64,000 nucleotides of DNA from Sinobacterium norvegicum (GTDB lineage Bacteria; Pseudomonadota; Gammaproteobacteria; Pseudomonadales; Sinobacteriaceae). Position numbers and translations under genes: made by a program. Positions within the stretch are counted from its first letter, which is position 1, and every line of letters begins with the position of its first letter. Where the stretch lies: assembly GCF_923077115.1 (NCBI RefSeq), contig NZ_CAKLPX010000001.1:1240001-1304000 (forward strand). The letters are read 5' to 3'. Of the stretch, positions 15,475-24,929 are shown one piece after another. The notes under the pieces were generated by a model that saw only the letters and a list, made by a program, of their open reading frames with translations, was not told the origin of the DNA and did not search any database.

Positions 15475-15675
15475 TAGCATCCAGACAATCATGCTGAACC
15501 AGCAAAAATCTATACACGCCAAACTTACCGCTTGGCGTAAAATGGTAAGTATGACATTTCAAACCAGCGTACTATGGCTCCACGTTATCGCATTAACCAA
15601 CGAGTAAAAACGACACGGCAGCCTTTCTACGGAACAGCTTACCGACGTCAAACCATTTTTTGAAACGAGGAATCA

Positions 15676-16659
15676 ATGATGAAGACACTACTCTCAACAG
15701 CCGTTCTAGCCGCAATTTTTTCCGCCAACGCATTGGCCGCTCCGACTATTGTCACCGAGGATAACTATCCTCAGGCCTACACCAATATGCGCCTGGGCGC
15801 CGTTTTAGAAAAAACCGGTGGCGTTAATCAGTTCTTCGCCATGCCCAACCCCAGCAGCGTTCCCGCCGAACAGTTTGTGGTACGAATGAACAGGGACACC
15901 GCCTACTCTGTCTCGGTCATCGATATGTCCAGCGGCGATGTCACCGTCACGGTGCCGAAAACCGACGAGTACGTCACTATTCAAGTTGTCGATGAGAACC
16001 ATGAGACCCAGCCGATGATTTATGGCTCGGGCGAGCACAAACTGACCGCCAAGACCGATCACGCCTTTGTCATCGTGCGCACCCTCGATAAGCAGGTGCG
16101 CGAAGGTCTGGTGATCGAGGCTGGCAGCGCCAAGCCATTTACCGTCAAAGAGTGGGACATGGCCTCTTTCCACGCGGTCGACAAGGCCGGCAACATCGAT
16201 TTCAGCAATGGCTACGATCAATCCAAGGCCTTTGGCAATACTGAGAGCGGTCAAACTCCCTACATGAATTACGTCGGTGCAGCCGGTGGTTGGGGTGGCG
16301 CCATGGTTGAAGATAACATCTATCAAACCAGCCAGTATTTCCCCGCCGACAGCTGTTATGAAACCACCTTTGTCGACCCCGGTGCAGAATTTTTCTGGTC
16401 GGCGACGGTTTACAATGCCGATGGCCGCATGTTCAACGACACCGCTAATATCTCCAGCGCAATGGACCCTGTTGCCAACGCCGATGGCAGCTATACCATT
16501 CGCTTCGGTTGCGACGGCCAGGCCAACAACATCCCCGTCGCCGAGGGCAATACCACCGGTAAGTTCAACGTGCTGATGCGTCACTACGGCCCGGGCGAGC
16601 AGGTATCAAACGATGCCGACGGTTACAACGCCACAAAGCTTATCCACAAGGTGAAGTAA
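15676..16659 (+). CDS. Secreted DUF1254/DUF1214 family protein (short form)
   Basis: 327 residues with a signal peptide (MMKTLLSTAVLAAIFSANALA). The DUF1254 part spans about residues 30-140 (VVRMNRDTAYSVSVID, VTIQVVDENHETQP). The DUF1214 part (AEFFWSATVYNADGRMF, FNVLMRHYGPGEQV) forms the C-terminus. It is shorter than, and clearly different from, the two tandem proteins at the left end. GAGG six bases before the ATG is the ribosome binding site. A strong terminator at 16678 shows it ends a transcript. Confidence 0.9.
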   Translation: MMKTLLSTAVLAAIFSANALAAPTIVTEDNYPQAYTNMRLGAVLEKTGGVNQFFAMPNPSSVPAEQFVVRMNRDTAYSVSVIDMSSGDVTVTVPKTDEYVTIQVVDENHETQPMIYGSGEHKLTAKTDHAFVIVRTLDKQVREGLVIEAGSAKPFTVKEWDMASFHAVDKAGNIDFSNGYDQSKAFGNTESGQTPYMNYVGAAGGWGGAMVEDNIYQTSQYFPADSCYETTFVDPGAEFFWSATVYNADGRMFNDTANISSAMDPVANADGSYTIRFGCDGQANNIPVAEGNTTGKFNVLMRHYGPGEQVSNDADGYNATKLIHKVK

Positions 16660-16677
16660 ACGCGTCTAAGCCGAACC

Positions 16678-16710
16678 ACGCTGCGCCCGCCTGGGCTCAG
16701 CGTTTTTTTT
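16678..16710 (+). terminator. Intrinsic terminator after the DUF1254-type gene
   Basis: ACGCTG-C-GCCC-GCCT-GGGC-T-CAGCGT forms a long stem and is followed by eight T residues, 18 bp past the stop codon. The next 226 bp up to fdhD hold no recognised gene. Confidence 0.88.
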
Positions 16711-16936
16711 GCCTCAAAAACTCTAAAAAAGCCCCTTCCTTCAATACCTGCAACACTCTCCTTACACAAAGCCACGCAGTCAGCCATTGCCCGCAACCTC
16801 AAAAAGCGCAGCGCCAGGAGCGGGCTGTGGCTGACACAGTGGTGTGTGAAGTGTTCGCCACGCGGCATATTGGGTATACAACGCCATTATGGTACTTTGA
16901 ACCTATACCGCATAAATCTTTGCCACAGGAGCGCTC

Positions 16937-17695
16937 GTGAGCACTGCCGCCGAAACACCACAGTCGATTGTTGCTACCGTCACCGAATTGCAGGAGACTG
17001 CCGTGGCGCTGTGTATTAACGGTGTCTGTCAGGCGGTAATGATGGCCACGCCGGGGCAACTCGACGCCTTTGCCATCGGCTTCTTTATCAGCGAGGGAGT
17101 GATTACCGATGCCGGTGATATTTTATCGGTCGACAGCCAGCAGCAGCCCCAGGGCTGGCAGGTCGACGTTACCGTATTAGCCGCCTGTGAACATCAGCTC
17201 AAGGCGAGAAAACGCGTGATGGCCGGCCCCAGTGGCTGCGGCCTCTGCGGTATCGATTCGCTGCAGGCGGCGATGGACACCCAGGGTTTGGTTAACGCGG
17301 CTAGCCCAGTCCTAGCACCCCGTTTGTCGACCATCGAGCACGCCAGCCAATCACTCAATAGCCTGCAGAAACAGCATCAACACGGCCGTGGCCACCACAG
17401 TGCGGCGATGTTTAATGCCGCCGGCGAGGCTGTCGCGATCAGTGAAGACGTAGGCCGTCACTCCGCCCTCGATAAATTAATCGGTCAATTAACCCTGGCC
17501 AAACAGCCCCTCGATAACGGCTTTGCCATCGTCACCAGCCGCTGTAGCCACGATTTAGTGATCAAAAGCCTTCGTGCTGGGCTTCGCTGCCTGGTTACCC
17601 TGGCACCGCCCACCGATTTAGCCGTGCAGTCGGCCACCCAACTCGGCCTACTGTTGTTTTGTTATCAACAGGCGGAGCTCAAACGCTTCGCCTAG
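16937..17695 (+). CDS. fdhD: Formate dehydrogenase accessory sulfurtransferase FdhD
   Basis: 252 residues from GTG 16937 (CAGGAGC nearby). The key GCGLCG motif holds the cysteines that carry sulfur from IscS to the molybdenum cofactor. FAIGFFISEGVI, GHHSAAMFNA, SEDVGRHSALDKLIG and IVTSRCSHDLVIK are standard FdhD segments. The product acts in the cytoplasm and is needed to activate the molybdoenzyme encoded 47 bp downstream. Confidence 0.95.
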   Translation: MSTAAETPQSIVATVTELQETAVALCINGVCQAVMMATPGQLDAFAIGFFISEGVITDAGDILSVDSQQQPQGWQVDVTVLAACEHQLKARKRVMAGPSGCGLCGIDSLQAAMDTQGLVNAASPVLAPRLSTIEHASQSLNSLQKQHQHGRGHHSAAMFNAAGEAVAISEDVGRHSALDKLIGQLTLAKQPLDNGFAIVTSRCSHDLVIKSLRAGLRCLVTLAPPTDLAVQSATQLGLLLFCYQQAELKRFA

Positions 17696-17742
17696 CCATT
17701 TATTAAAGCTCCTAATTAACCGCCCTGGATAGAGACATCACG

Positions 17743-20040
17743 ATGAGCCAAGACCACGACGACAACCTTCCTTATACCAATGCCGCCGGTGGTTGGGATG
17801 CGCTGAAGAGCTCGGCCAAACATCTGATTCAAAGCGAGGATGCCGCCAAGGGTGTCAAGACACTGCTCAAGGCCAACCAACCCGGTGGCTTCGACTGCCC
17901 CGGCTGCGCCTGGGGTGAAACACCGACAGCGGGCAAGATTGATTTTTGTGAAAACGGCGTCAAGGCCATTGCCTGGGAGGTGACCAGCAAGCGCGCCGAT
18001 GCCGCCTTTTTTGCCCAGCACAGCCTGAGCGAGCTGCGCACATGGAGCGACTACGCGCTGGAGAAAAGCGGCCGATTGTGTGAACCGATGTGGTATGACG
18101 GCGTCGATGATTACTATCGCCCCATCAGCTGGCAGCAGGCCTTCGACAAAATCGCCACTGAACTCAACGCCCTCGACAGTGCCAACGAGGCGCTGTTTTA
18201 CACCTCTGGCCGCGCCAGTAACGAGGTCGCCTATCTGTACCAGTTGTTTGGCCGCGCCTTCGGCACCAATAACTTTCCCGATTGCTCAAACATGTGTCAC
18301 GAGGCCTCCGGTGTCGGCCTCGGCCAGAGTATCGGAACCGGCAAGGGCACTGTTACCATGGATGACTTTGATCGGGCCGAGGCAATTTTTGTCTTCGGCC
18401 AAAACCCCGGCACCAATCACCCCAGAATGCTGGCCACCCTGCGCAAGGCGTCGAAACGCGGTGCCCAAGTCGTCGCCATTAACAATTTAAAAGAACGCGG
18501 TTTGCAGCGTTTTTCCGACCCCCAGAGCGCCAAGGAATTACTCATTGGCAGCAGCACTGCCATCAGCCAACACTATATTACTCCCCGGCTTGGCGGCGAT
18601 ATGGCGCTGCTGCGCGGCATGGCCAAATACCTGCTGGCCAATGACAGCCCCGAGCAACCGCTGCTCGATCACGATTTTATCGCTCAGCACTGCAATGGTT
18701 TTGCCGCCTATCAAGCCGCGGTTAACGCGACGGGCTGGCAGAAAATCACCGAGCAGAGCGGTGTCGAACAGGCCGAGATTGAAAAGCTGGCGGCGATTTA
18801 TGGTAACAGTCAACGCACGATATTCACCTGGGCCATGGGTATTACCCAGCACCGCCACTCTGTCGCCACCATCCGCGAACTGGTTAATCTGCTGCTGATG
18901 AAGGGTAATATTGGCAAGGCCGGTGCCGGCGCCTGCCCAGTGCGCGGCCACTCCAATGTGCAGGGCAACCGCACCGTTGGCATCAACGAGCGACCACCGG
19001 CGGCGCTGCTCGACGCCTTACAACAGCGCTATGACTTCAGCGTCCCGCGTGAGGATGGCCTCAATACCGTCGAGTCTATTCAGGCCATGCTCGATAAAAC
19101 CGCCACCGTCTTCATCGGCCTCGGCGGTAACTTTGCCGCCGCCACCCCCGACACCGCCGTCACCCATCGGGCACTGGGCAGCTGCCGATTAAGCAGCCAT
19201 ATCAGTACCAAGCTCAATCGCAGCCATGTCGTCACTGGCCAGCAGGCATTGATTCTGCCCTGCCTCGGACGCACCGAGATTGACCGCCAGAGCAGTGGCG
19301 AACAGATGATTACCGTCGAGGATTCGATGAGTATGGTTCACAGCTCCCAGGGCAGCAATGAACCGGCAACGGCGCAGCTGCGCTCAGAAACCGCCATTAT
19401 TGCCGGCATTGCACAGGCGACACTCGGTCAATCTGTGTCGGGTATTGATTGGCTGTCGATGGCCGATGACTACCAGCGTATTCGCGATGAGATCGCTGCC
19501 GTACTGCCCGGCTTCGAAGATTTCAATCAGCGCATTCACAGTGAACGTGGCTTTCACCTGACGAACAGTGCCGCTCAACGGCAGTGGCGCACGAAGACGA
19601 GCAGCGCCAATTTCAGCGACAGCAAACTACCCGATGAATTGATTCACGAGCGTAAACAACACTGCGGCAAGACCACTTTCACCCTGCAAACACTGCGTTC
19701 ACATGATCAATATAACACCACAATTTACGGTATGAACGACCGTTATCGCGGCGTGCAAGGCGAGCGACGCGTGCTATTTATGAACGTCAAAGACATCAAA
19801 AAAGAAGGCCTCAAAGATGGCGACTGGATAGACATTACCACCGTCAATCAACCCGGCGACGACACCCTGCGACAGGTGCATCGTTTTAAGGTGGTCGAGT
19901 TTCAAATCCCCAAGGGTTGTCTGGCCGCCTATTATCCCGAGACCAATCCACTGGTGCCGCTTGGCAGCACCGCCGATGGCTGCGGCACCCCCACCTATAA
20001 ATCTATTGCTGTGCAGCTGACCCCAACCGCGGCAGAATAA
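17743..20040 (+). CDS. FdhF/YdeP-family molybdopterin oxidoreductase
   Basis: 765 residues. N-terminal CPGCAW, then NFPDCSNMCHEASGVGLGQS and FVFGQNPGTNHPRML of the molybdopterin domain, KGNIGKAGAGACPVRGHSNV, and a C-terminal MopB-type binding domain (YNTTIYGMNDRYRGVQGERR). This is the YdeP-like branch, which has fewer iron-sulfur cysteines than formate dehydrogenase H. The physiological substrate is unclear; YdeP is linked to acid resistance in Escherichia coli. fdhD immediately upstream fits sulfuration of its cofactor. It is a cytoplasmic protein without a Tat signal. Confidence 0.93.
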   Translation: MSQDHDDNLPYTNAAGGWDALKSSAKHLIQSEDAAKGVKTLLKANQPGGFDCPGCAWGETPTAGKIDFCENGVKAIAWEVTSKRADAAFFAQHSLSELRTWSDYALEKSGRLCEPMWYDGVDDYYRPISWQQAFDKIATELNALDSANEALFYTSGRASNEVAYLYQLFGRAFGTNNFPDCSNMCHEASGVGLGQSIGTGKGTVTMDDFDRAEAIFVFGQNPGTNHPRMLATLRKASKRGAQVVAINNLKERGLQRFSDPQSAKELLIGSSTAISQHYITPRLGGDMALLRGMAKYLLANDSPEQPLLDHDFIAQHCNGFAAYQAAVNATGWQKITEQSGVEQAEIEKLAAIYGNSQRTIFTWAMGITQHRHSVATIRELVNLLLMKGNIGKAGAGACPVRGHSNVQGNRTVGINERPPAALLDALQQRYDFSVPREDGLNTVESIQAMLDKTATVFIGLGGNFAAATPDTAVTHRALGSCRLSSHISTKLNRSHVVTGQQALILPCLGRTEIDRQSSGEQMITVEDSMSMVHSSQGSNEPATAQLRSETAIIAGIAQATLGQSVSGIDWLSMADDYQRIRDEIAAVLPGFEDFNQRIHSERGFHLTNSAAQRQWRTKTSSANFSDSKLPDELIHERKQHCGKTTFTLQTLRSHDQYNTTIYGMNDRYRGVQGERRVLFMNVKDIKKEGLKDGDWIDITTVNQPGDDTLRQVHRFKVVEFQIPKGCLAAYYPETNPLVPLGSTADGCGTPTYKSIAVQLTPTAAE

Positions 20041-20117
20041 GCAGACCACGGCAAAATCTATAGCCCCACAACACGGACACGTCATGCGGTATACTGTCTA
20101 TTTTTTGGGAGGGTCCG

Positions 20118-20837
20118 ATGCCGATTGAATTCAGCCTTGGCATTATCGCTTTTATCACCTCTGTCATTGCCGGTGTTGTCGGCTTTGGCGGCGGTATGCT
20201 GTTGATTGCAATTCTACCGATCTTCCTAAGCCCCAGTATTATCATTCCCATCCACGGCGCAACCCAGCTGGCCAGCAACGCTTCCCGCATGGCGTTTTCC
20301 CTCAGCGATGTGAAATGGGCGCTACTGCCCAAGTTCTTGGCCGGTTCTCTTATCGGTACCCTGCTGTTTGGTCTACTGCTGGTCAATATGCCCGTCGATA
20401 CTGTGCCGCTGGCCATCGGTATCTATATTCTGCTGAATTTATGGAGTCCGCGCTTTGGCCGCTTTATCAGCCACTATGAGAGCTACTACCTGATCGGCCT
20501 GCTGCAAACCGGCCTCAGCTTAGTCGTCGGCGCCACGGGGCCGCTGTCGCTTAGCGTGCTAACAAAACAACTAAACTGCAAGAATGAAATCATCGCCACC
20601 AGTTCGATGTTTATGTCAATCAGCCACCTGGTGAAGATTCCTGTGTTCGGCCTCATCGGTTTCTCACTGTTCGATCACAGCTATTTATTGGCCATGATGA
20701 TTCTCGGTTCTGTCGCCGGCTCGTTTGTCGGCACCCAGCTGCGTCGCGCCGCCGATAACCAGCGTCTTATCACTATTATTAAGCTACTACTGACGGCCAT
20801 GGCAATCAAAATGATTGTCGCCGTTGTACTCTTTTAA
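20118..20837 (+). CDS. TauE/SafE (TSUP) family permease
   Basis: 239 residues with about seven or eight hydrophobic helices. FITSVIAGVVGFGGGMLLIA near the N-terminus is the family signature. Such permeases move sulfite, sulfonates or small organic acids. The substrate is not determined. A GGGAGG sequence before ATG 20118 is a good ribosome binding site. It lies 77 bp after the molybdoenzyme and may share its transcript. Confidence 0.9.
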   Translation: MPIEFSLGIIAFITSVIAGVVGFGGGMLLIAILPIFLSPSIIIPIHGATQLASNASRMAFSLSDVKWALLPKFLAGSLIGTLLFGLLLVNMPVDTVPLAIGIYILLNLWSPRFGRFISHYESYYLIGLLQTGLSLVVGATGPLSLSVLTKQLNCKNEIIATSSMFMSISHLVKIPVFGLIGFSLFDHSYLLAMMILGSVAGSFVGTQLRRAADNQRLITIIKLLLTAMAIKMIVAVVLF

Positions 20838-21036
20838 GCCGTGATGAGAGACTTGCCTTGCGTATCCCAGCGGCGTAGCATGGGGCTATGACTATCTACG
20901 CACCCTTCATCCTGTGGGAACATTTCACCTCCACCTCCGCCGCCTGGCAAGACATCGGCAGCGGTGACGACCCCGACACTCCCGTTTAGCATACCCTGAC
21001 TTTTTTATTTTTCGTTAACCACGACTCGGGATTATT

Positions 21037-22341
21037 ATGTTCGGATTAAAAGCGACGCCTGTCGAACAGGAACACACAGATAGCTACTACGCAGCCACAG
21101 CTAACAACACCACACAATACCCACCGCTAAACGGCGACGTTAGTGTCGACATCGCCGTCGTCGGCGGTGGCTTCAGCGGCGTTAACACCGCATTAGAACT
21201 GGCCGAGAAAGGCTATACCGTGGCATTGATCGAGGCCAAACGTATTGGCTGGGGGGCCACCGGTCGCAATGGCGGCCAGATTATTGGCGGCATCGGTCAC
21301 AGCCACGACCGCTTCAAGAAAGCCATTGGTGACGAGGGGATTCGCGCACTCTATGACATGGGCAATGAGTGCTGCGAAATCATCCGCGAGCGGGTGGCCA
21401 AATACAATATCGACTGCGACCTGACCTGGGGCTATGCCGATGTGGCGCTCAAACCTCGCCACATGCGCGAATTTGAAGCCACTGCCGAATACCATCAAAA
21501 AATGGGCTACCCCTATGACTTAACCCTGCTCGATAAGGCCGAGCTGAATCAACAGGTGGTCGGCTCCGAGCGCTATATTGGCGGCCTGATCAACCGGCAG
21601 GGCTATGGTCATGTACACCCGCTCAATCTCTGCCTCGGTGAAGCACGGGCGCTGGCCTCACTCGGTGGTCTGATCTATGAACAGAGCCCGGTCACACGGG
21701 TTGTTGAGGGCGACCAACCCGAGGTTCACACCGAACACGGTCGGGTCAAAGCCAAGCATGTGGTGCTCTGCGGCAACGCCTATATGGGCGAGTTAAAACC
21801 TGCACTGTCGAAGAAAGTGTTGCCATCTAACAGCTGTGTCATTACCACCGAGCCCCTCGGTGATCTCGCCGACACACTGATGCCAGGCAATGTTGCCTGC
21901 TGTGACCCAAGAACCGCCCTGGACTATTTTCGCCTCACCGCCGACGGTAGATTGTTGTTTGGTGGCTTATCAAACTATACCGGACTGGAACCCAGCAATA
22001 TCGAAGCCACCCTGCGTAAGAATATGCTGGCGGTCTTCCCCCAGTTAGCCGACAAGCGTATCGACTACAGCTGGTCTGGCCAAATGGGTATCGGCATTAA
22101 CCGGTTGCCGCAATTGGGCAGGCTCGAGGGCAATGTCTATTACATTCAGGCGTTTTCCGGTCACGGTGTGGCGCCGACTCACCTCACTGCCCGGGTCACC
22201 GCCGAGCTGATCGACGGCCAGGCCTCACGTCACGATGTCTTTGCCAAGGTCAATCACATGACCTGGCCCGGCGGCAAGCTGCTGCGCCGCCCGGCAATGG
22301 CCGTCGGCATGCTGTGGTTTAAAATGCTGGATTTACTGTAG
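21037..22341 (+). CDS. FAD-dependent amine oxidase, gamma-glutamylputrescine oxidase-like
   Basis: 434 residues of the DAO/PuuB family. DIAVVGGGFSGVNTALELAE binds the ADP part of FAD. RIGWGATGRNGGQIIGGIGH and the C-terminal YIQAFSGHGVAPTHLTARV are typical. The enzyme probably oxidises an amine or N-methyl amino acid substrate to an aldehyde or keto product with H2O2. It has no polyamine genes next to it. An Lrp-type regulator is convergent with it. The preceding 200 bp hold no recognised gene. Confidence 0.9.
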   Translation: MFGLKATPVEQEHTDSYYAATANNTTQYPPLNGDVSVDIAVVGGGFSGVNTALELAEKGYTVALIEAKRIGWGATGRNGGQIIGGIGHSHDRFKKAIGDEGIRALYDMGNECCEIIRERVAKYNIDCDLTWGYADVALKPRHMREFEATAEYHQKMGYPYDLTLLDKAELNQQVVGSERYIGGLINRQGYGHVHPLNLCLGEARALASLGGLIYEQSPVTRVVEGDQPEVHTEHGRVKAKHVVLCGNAYMGELKPALSKKVLPSNSCVITTEPLGDLADTLMPGNVACCDPRTALDYFRLTADGRLLFGGLSNYTGLEPSNIEATLRKNMLAVFPQLADKRIDYSWSGQMGIGINRLPQLGRLEGNVYYIQAFSGHGVAPTHLTARVTAELIDGQASRHDVFAKVNHMTWPGGKLLRRPAMAVGMLWFKMLDLL

Positions 22342-22390
22342 GGAGGCAACTCTGTATTCCGCAGAAACACACGCAGCGGCTAATGAACTT

Positions 22391-22418
22391 CCCCTCTGAT
22401 ATGACCGACACAGAGGGG
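22391..22418. terminator. Hairpin between convergent oxidase and Lrp genes
   Basis: CCCCTCTG-N12-CAGAGGGG with 8-bp arms lies 50 bp past the oxidase stop. It is followed by only a modest T content. It could stop either transcript, but the call is tentative. Confidence 0.45.
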
Positions 22419-22537
22419 GTTCTTACTTGAGCGACAGGCCATAAAGTGACAAAGATAAAAATGTTTTCGGTGAATATATTTAATCGCCCGCCAGCCACTT
22501 TATATGACCGACAGCATATTTTAAAAATATCATCGGC

Positions 22538-22999
22538 CTAGATGGGGATATCCGATATCTCTTTCACCTTTCTCACCACTAACTTAGACGAGTAGGTTTT
22601 AATAGGAATCTCTTTATACGTCTCCAAGAAGTGATAGATATAATCGGTATAGGCGTTTACATCCGAGAACTTGACTATTAGGACAAAATCACAGTCACCG
22701 GACAACAGGTAGCAGCCCATTACCTCGGGTTGCTGCTGCACAATTTTCTGCATTCGTACATCGACATCAAAGGTGTCTATATCAAGCTGTATGGTAATCA
22801 TCGCTGTCACCTGCACACCGAGCTTTTTCTCATCCAGCAGTAAATTCTTGCCGAGTATCACCTTGTCGGCTTCCATTTTTTTTATCCGCCGATGACAGCT
22901 CGCCGTCGACATGCCCACTGCCTCACCCAATGCTTCCAAACCCTGAGAACAATTTTTCTGCAGCTCTCTTAGAATTTTTAAGTCAGCCTCATCTGTCAT
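22538..22999 (-). CDS. Lrp/AsnC family transcriptional regulator
   Basis: 153 residues. N-terminal winged helix-turn-helix (DLKILRELQKNC, then LGEAVGMSTASCHRRIKKME) and a C-terminal RAM effector domain (YLLSGDCDFVLIVKFSDV). Lrp-type proteins sense amino acids or related metabolites. It is divergent from the tyrosinase locus with 119 bp between starts, and convergent with the amine oxidase. It is therefore the natural candidate regulator of the tyrosinase run and of itself. Confidence 0.93.
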   Translation of the reverse strand: MTDEADLKILRELQKNCSQGLEALGEAVGMSTASCHRRIKKMEADKVILGKNLLLDEKKLGVQVTAMITIQLDIDTFDVDVRMQKIVQQQPEVMGCYLLSGDCDFVLIVKFSDVNAYTDYIYHFLETYKEIPIKTYSSKLVVRKVKEISDIPI

Positions 23000-23118
23000 T
23001 TTTCAAATACCGTATCGATAAGAAAAATATTCATCATCTCCCCTAAGAATTAGATAAATAATATCAAAATAGGAAAGTACAATATCAACGATTAAAGGGA
23101 CTTAAAAGCAGAATACTG

Positions 23119-24906
23119 ATGATTAATGCCAAGCCAACCTGGAATGATGATATTTTACCGTTTTTCACCGAGCCATTCTGGCTACCGAAGAACGAAAGAG
23201 CCTCCATTGTAGAGCGGTGGCATGGCTGTATGGTCAACTATGGTCTAGACCTGTTGCACTACGCAGACGTGAAGCAGCAATCGGTCACTATCTACAACCA
23301 TCTTGCCTCTAAAAGCATGCCGCTAACCTCCGACGAGCGTCAATTCTGGCCTATCGATGCACTGGAGACATTTCGCCACTGGGTGAACCAAGGCTGTCGC
23401 TACGACCAAGCGTCCGCCTTTGACCACAACGATAGAATTGCCACTCCCAGCAGTTATCAACCGCATCTATTAGTCCGCAAAGACATCAACAGCCTCAGCG
23501 ACATCGAGCTTAATCGCTATCGTGCGGCTCTCGATGACATTATGCAGGTCGCCAACGCCTCCCCCGACAGCCCCTGGCAACGGTTTGGCTATATCCATAC
23601 AAACTGGTGCCTGCATTACCAAGAGGCCTTTGCCTTTTGGCACCGCGGTTACCTGATGCAGCTTGAGCAGCAAATTGGCATGGCTATTCCATACTGGGAC
23701 TGGATGGCCATCGACGCCAGTGTCGACGGCAGCGACCAAGCTGGCCTGCCATTAGCCTTCTTAGAAGAAACCTATCAGCACCCGACCAGTGGCGAGACTC
23801 GCCCCAACCCACTGCGCTTTGCCGCCGCCAAAGATGGCTGTTCAAAAGCCTGCAGCGGTGACAACCATGCCGACGACATCGACTGCGCCGTGGTCCAGCG
23901 AAATCCGCTGTTTTATACCCGGGGCAAGCAACAGCAGGCCGAGCGACAGGCACTGTTCTCGATGGTAAAAATCTTTCAACAACAGGTTGTCGATGCTCTC
24001 AAGTTCGAGAATTTCAGTACCCCACAGGGGGTTGGCCACCCCTGGGCCAATATCCCCAATTTTACCCCGCCACAACCCGACCAGGACTACCGTTACCGCG
24101 ATATTAACTTCGATGGACTCTACGAACAGCCCCATGATAACTACCATGGTTGGGTTGGCGGCGATATGGCCGACAACGCCTATACCGCCTTTGACCCTAT
24201 TTTTTACTCCTTCCACGCTAACATTGATCGCATGTTAGAAGTGTGGCTGCGCAATCATCCACAGGCCCAATTCAGTGCCGGCGTTGCTCTTCGCCCGTTC
24301 AGTGGTGCCACTGCAGACAGCCTTGAGTTCTCCACTCCTGATCTTTGGCGTTATACCAGTATTGGCCAATTGGCACAGGACTGCCGCCGCATTGGTTACG
24401 ACTTTGGGCCACCTGTTGCCGCTCAGTTTGGCGATGTCTCCATGCCCCAGCAAGGTATTTTAAGACAGAGCCATGAACCCGCATTATCACCGAAAGAAAC
24501 CGCGTGGATAGCCTTCGATCATGTCCGCTGTACCCATGACAGTTATGTCATCGATGTTTTTATCAATCAGCCCAGCCCCTGCGCAGAGGATTGCACCACC
24601 GATAACCCGCACTTTGTCGGCCGCTTTAGCAGAATAGGCATGGGCATGGTCGATCAAAACAACCGCTGTATTACTCAGGGTGTCAGCCGCTACCTTAATG
24701 CCAGTAATACCGTCGCAGCACTGGGCCTATCGGAAAATAGCACCACAGTGCTAAGCACCCGTGTCAGCCATCTCGAGAGTGGCCAGCCGGTCAGTGACGA
24801 CGAACAACAATCGCTGCCCGGCTTTGCCCCTGTTCTGGTCTGGGGAAGCCCACAGGCAACCACTGTTTCCAGTCAACCAACACCGTCGTGCTGCGCCACC
24901 GCCTAA
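23119..24906 (+). CDS. Tyrosinase-like type-3 copper protein
   Basis: 595 residues. CuA ligands H160, H166 and H175 appear in IHTNWCLHYQEAFAFWHRGY, followed by PYWDW. CuB ligands H339, H343 and H366 appear in HDNYHGWVGG and FDPIFYSFHANIDRML. This is the complete six-histidine set of a polyphenol oxidase. There is no signal peptide. Cysteine-rich insertions (CSKACSGDNHADDIDC near 241-256) and a C-terminal SCCATA tail are unusual. Family members hydroxylate phenols or oxidise diphenols to quinones. It opens a six-gene run and is followed after 23 bp by a protein of unknown family. Confidence 0.92.
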   Translation: MINAKPTWNDDILPFFTEPFWLPKNERASIVERWHGCMVNYGLDLLHYADVKQQSVTIYNHLASKSMPLTSDERQFWPIDALETFRHWVNQGCRYDQASAFDHNDRIATPSSYQPHLLVRKDINSLSDIELNRYRAALDDIMQVANASPDSPWQRFGYIHTNWCLHYQEAFAFWHRGYLMQLEQQIGMAIPYWDWMAIDASVDGSDQAGLPLAFLEETYQHPTSGETRPNPLRFAAAKDGCSKACSGDNHADDIDCAVVQRNPLFYTRGKQQQAERQALFSMVKIFQQQVVDALKFENFSTPQGVGHPWANIPNFTPPQPDQDYRYRDINFDGLYEQPHDNYHGWVGGDMADNAYTAFDPIFYSFHANIDRMLEVWLRNHPQAQFSAGVALRPFSGATADSLEFSTPDLWRYTSIGQLAQDCRRIGYDFGPPVAAQFGDVSMPQQGILRQSHEPALSPKETAWIAFDHVRCTHDSYVIDVFINQPSPCAEDCTTDNPHFVGRFSRIGMGMVDQNNRCITQGVSRYLNASNTVAALGLSENSTTVLSTRVSHLESGQPVSDDEQQSLPGFAPVLVWGSPQATTVSSQPTPSCCATA

Positions 24907-24929
24907 GACACTCAAACACGAGAAATATT

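Noticed and set aside
15805-16584. Long reverse-strand open frame (259 residues) opposite the DUF1254-type gene
   Set aside because: It lacks domain motifs and a ribosome binding site and lies wholly opposite a gene with signal peptide and family motifs. It is a by-product of GC-rich codon use.
20888-20989. Short frame of 33 residues (MTIYAPFILWEHFTSTSAAW...) between permease and oxidase genes
   Set aside because: No ribosome binding site or family match. It could be a real small gene, but the sequence alone does not support it.
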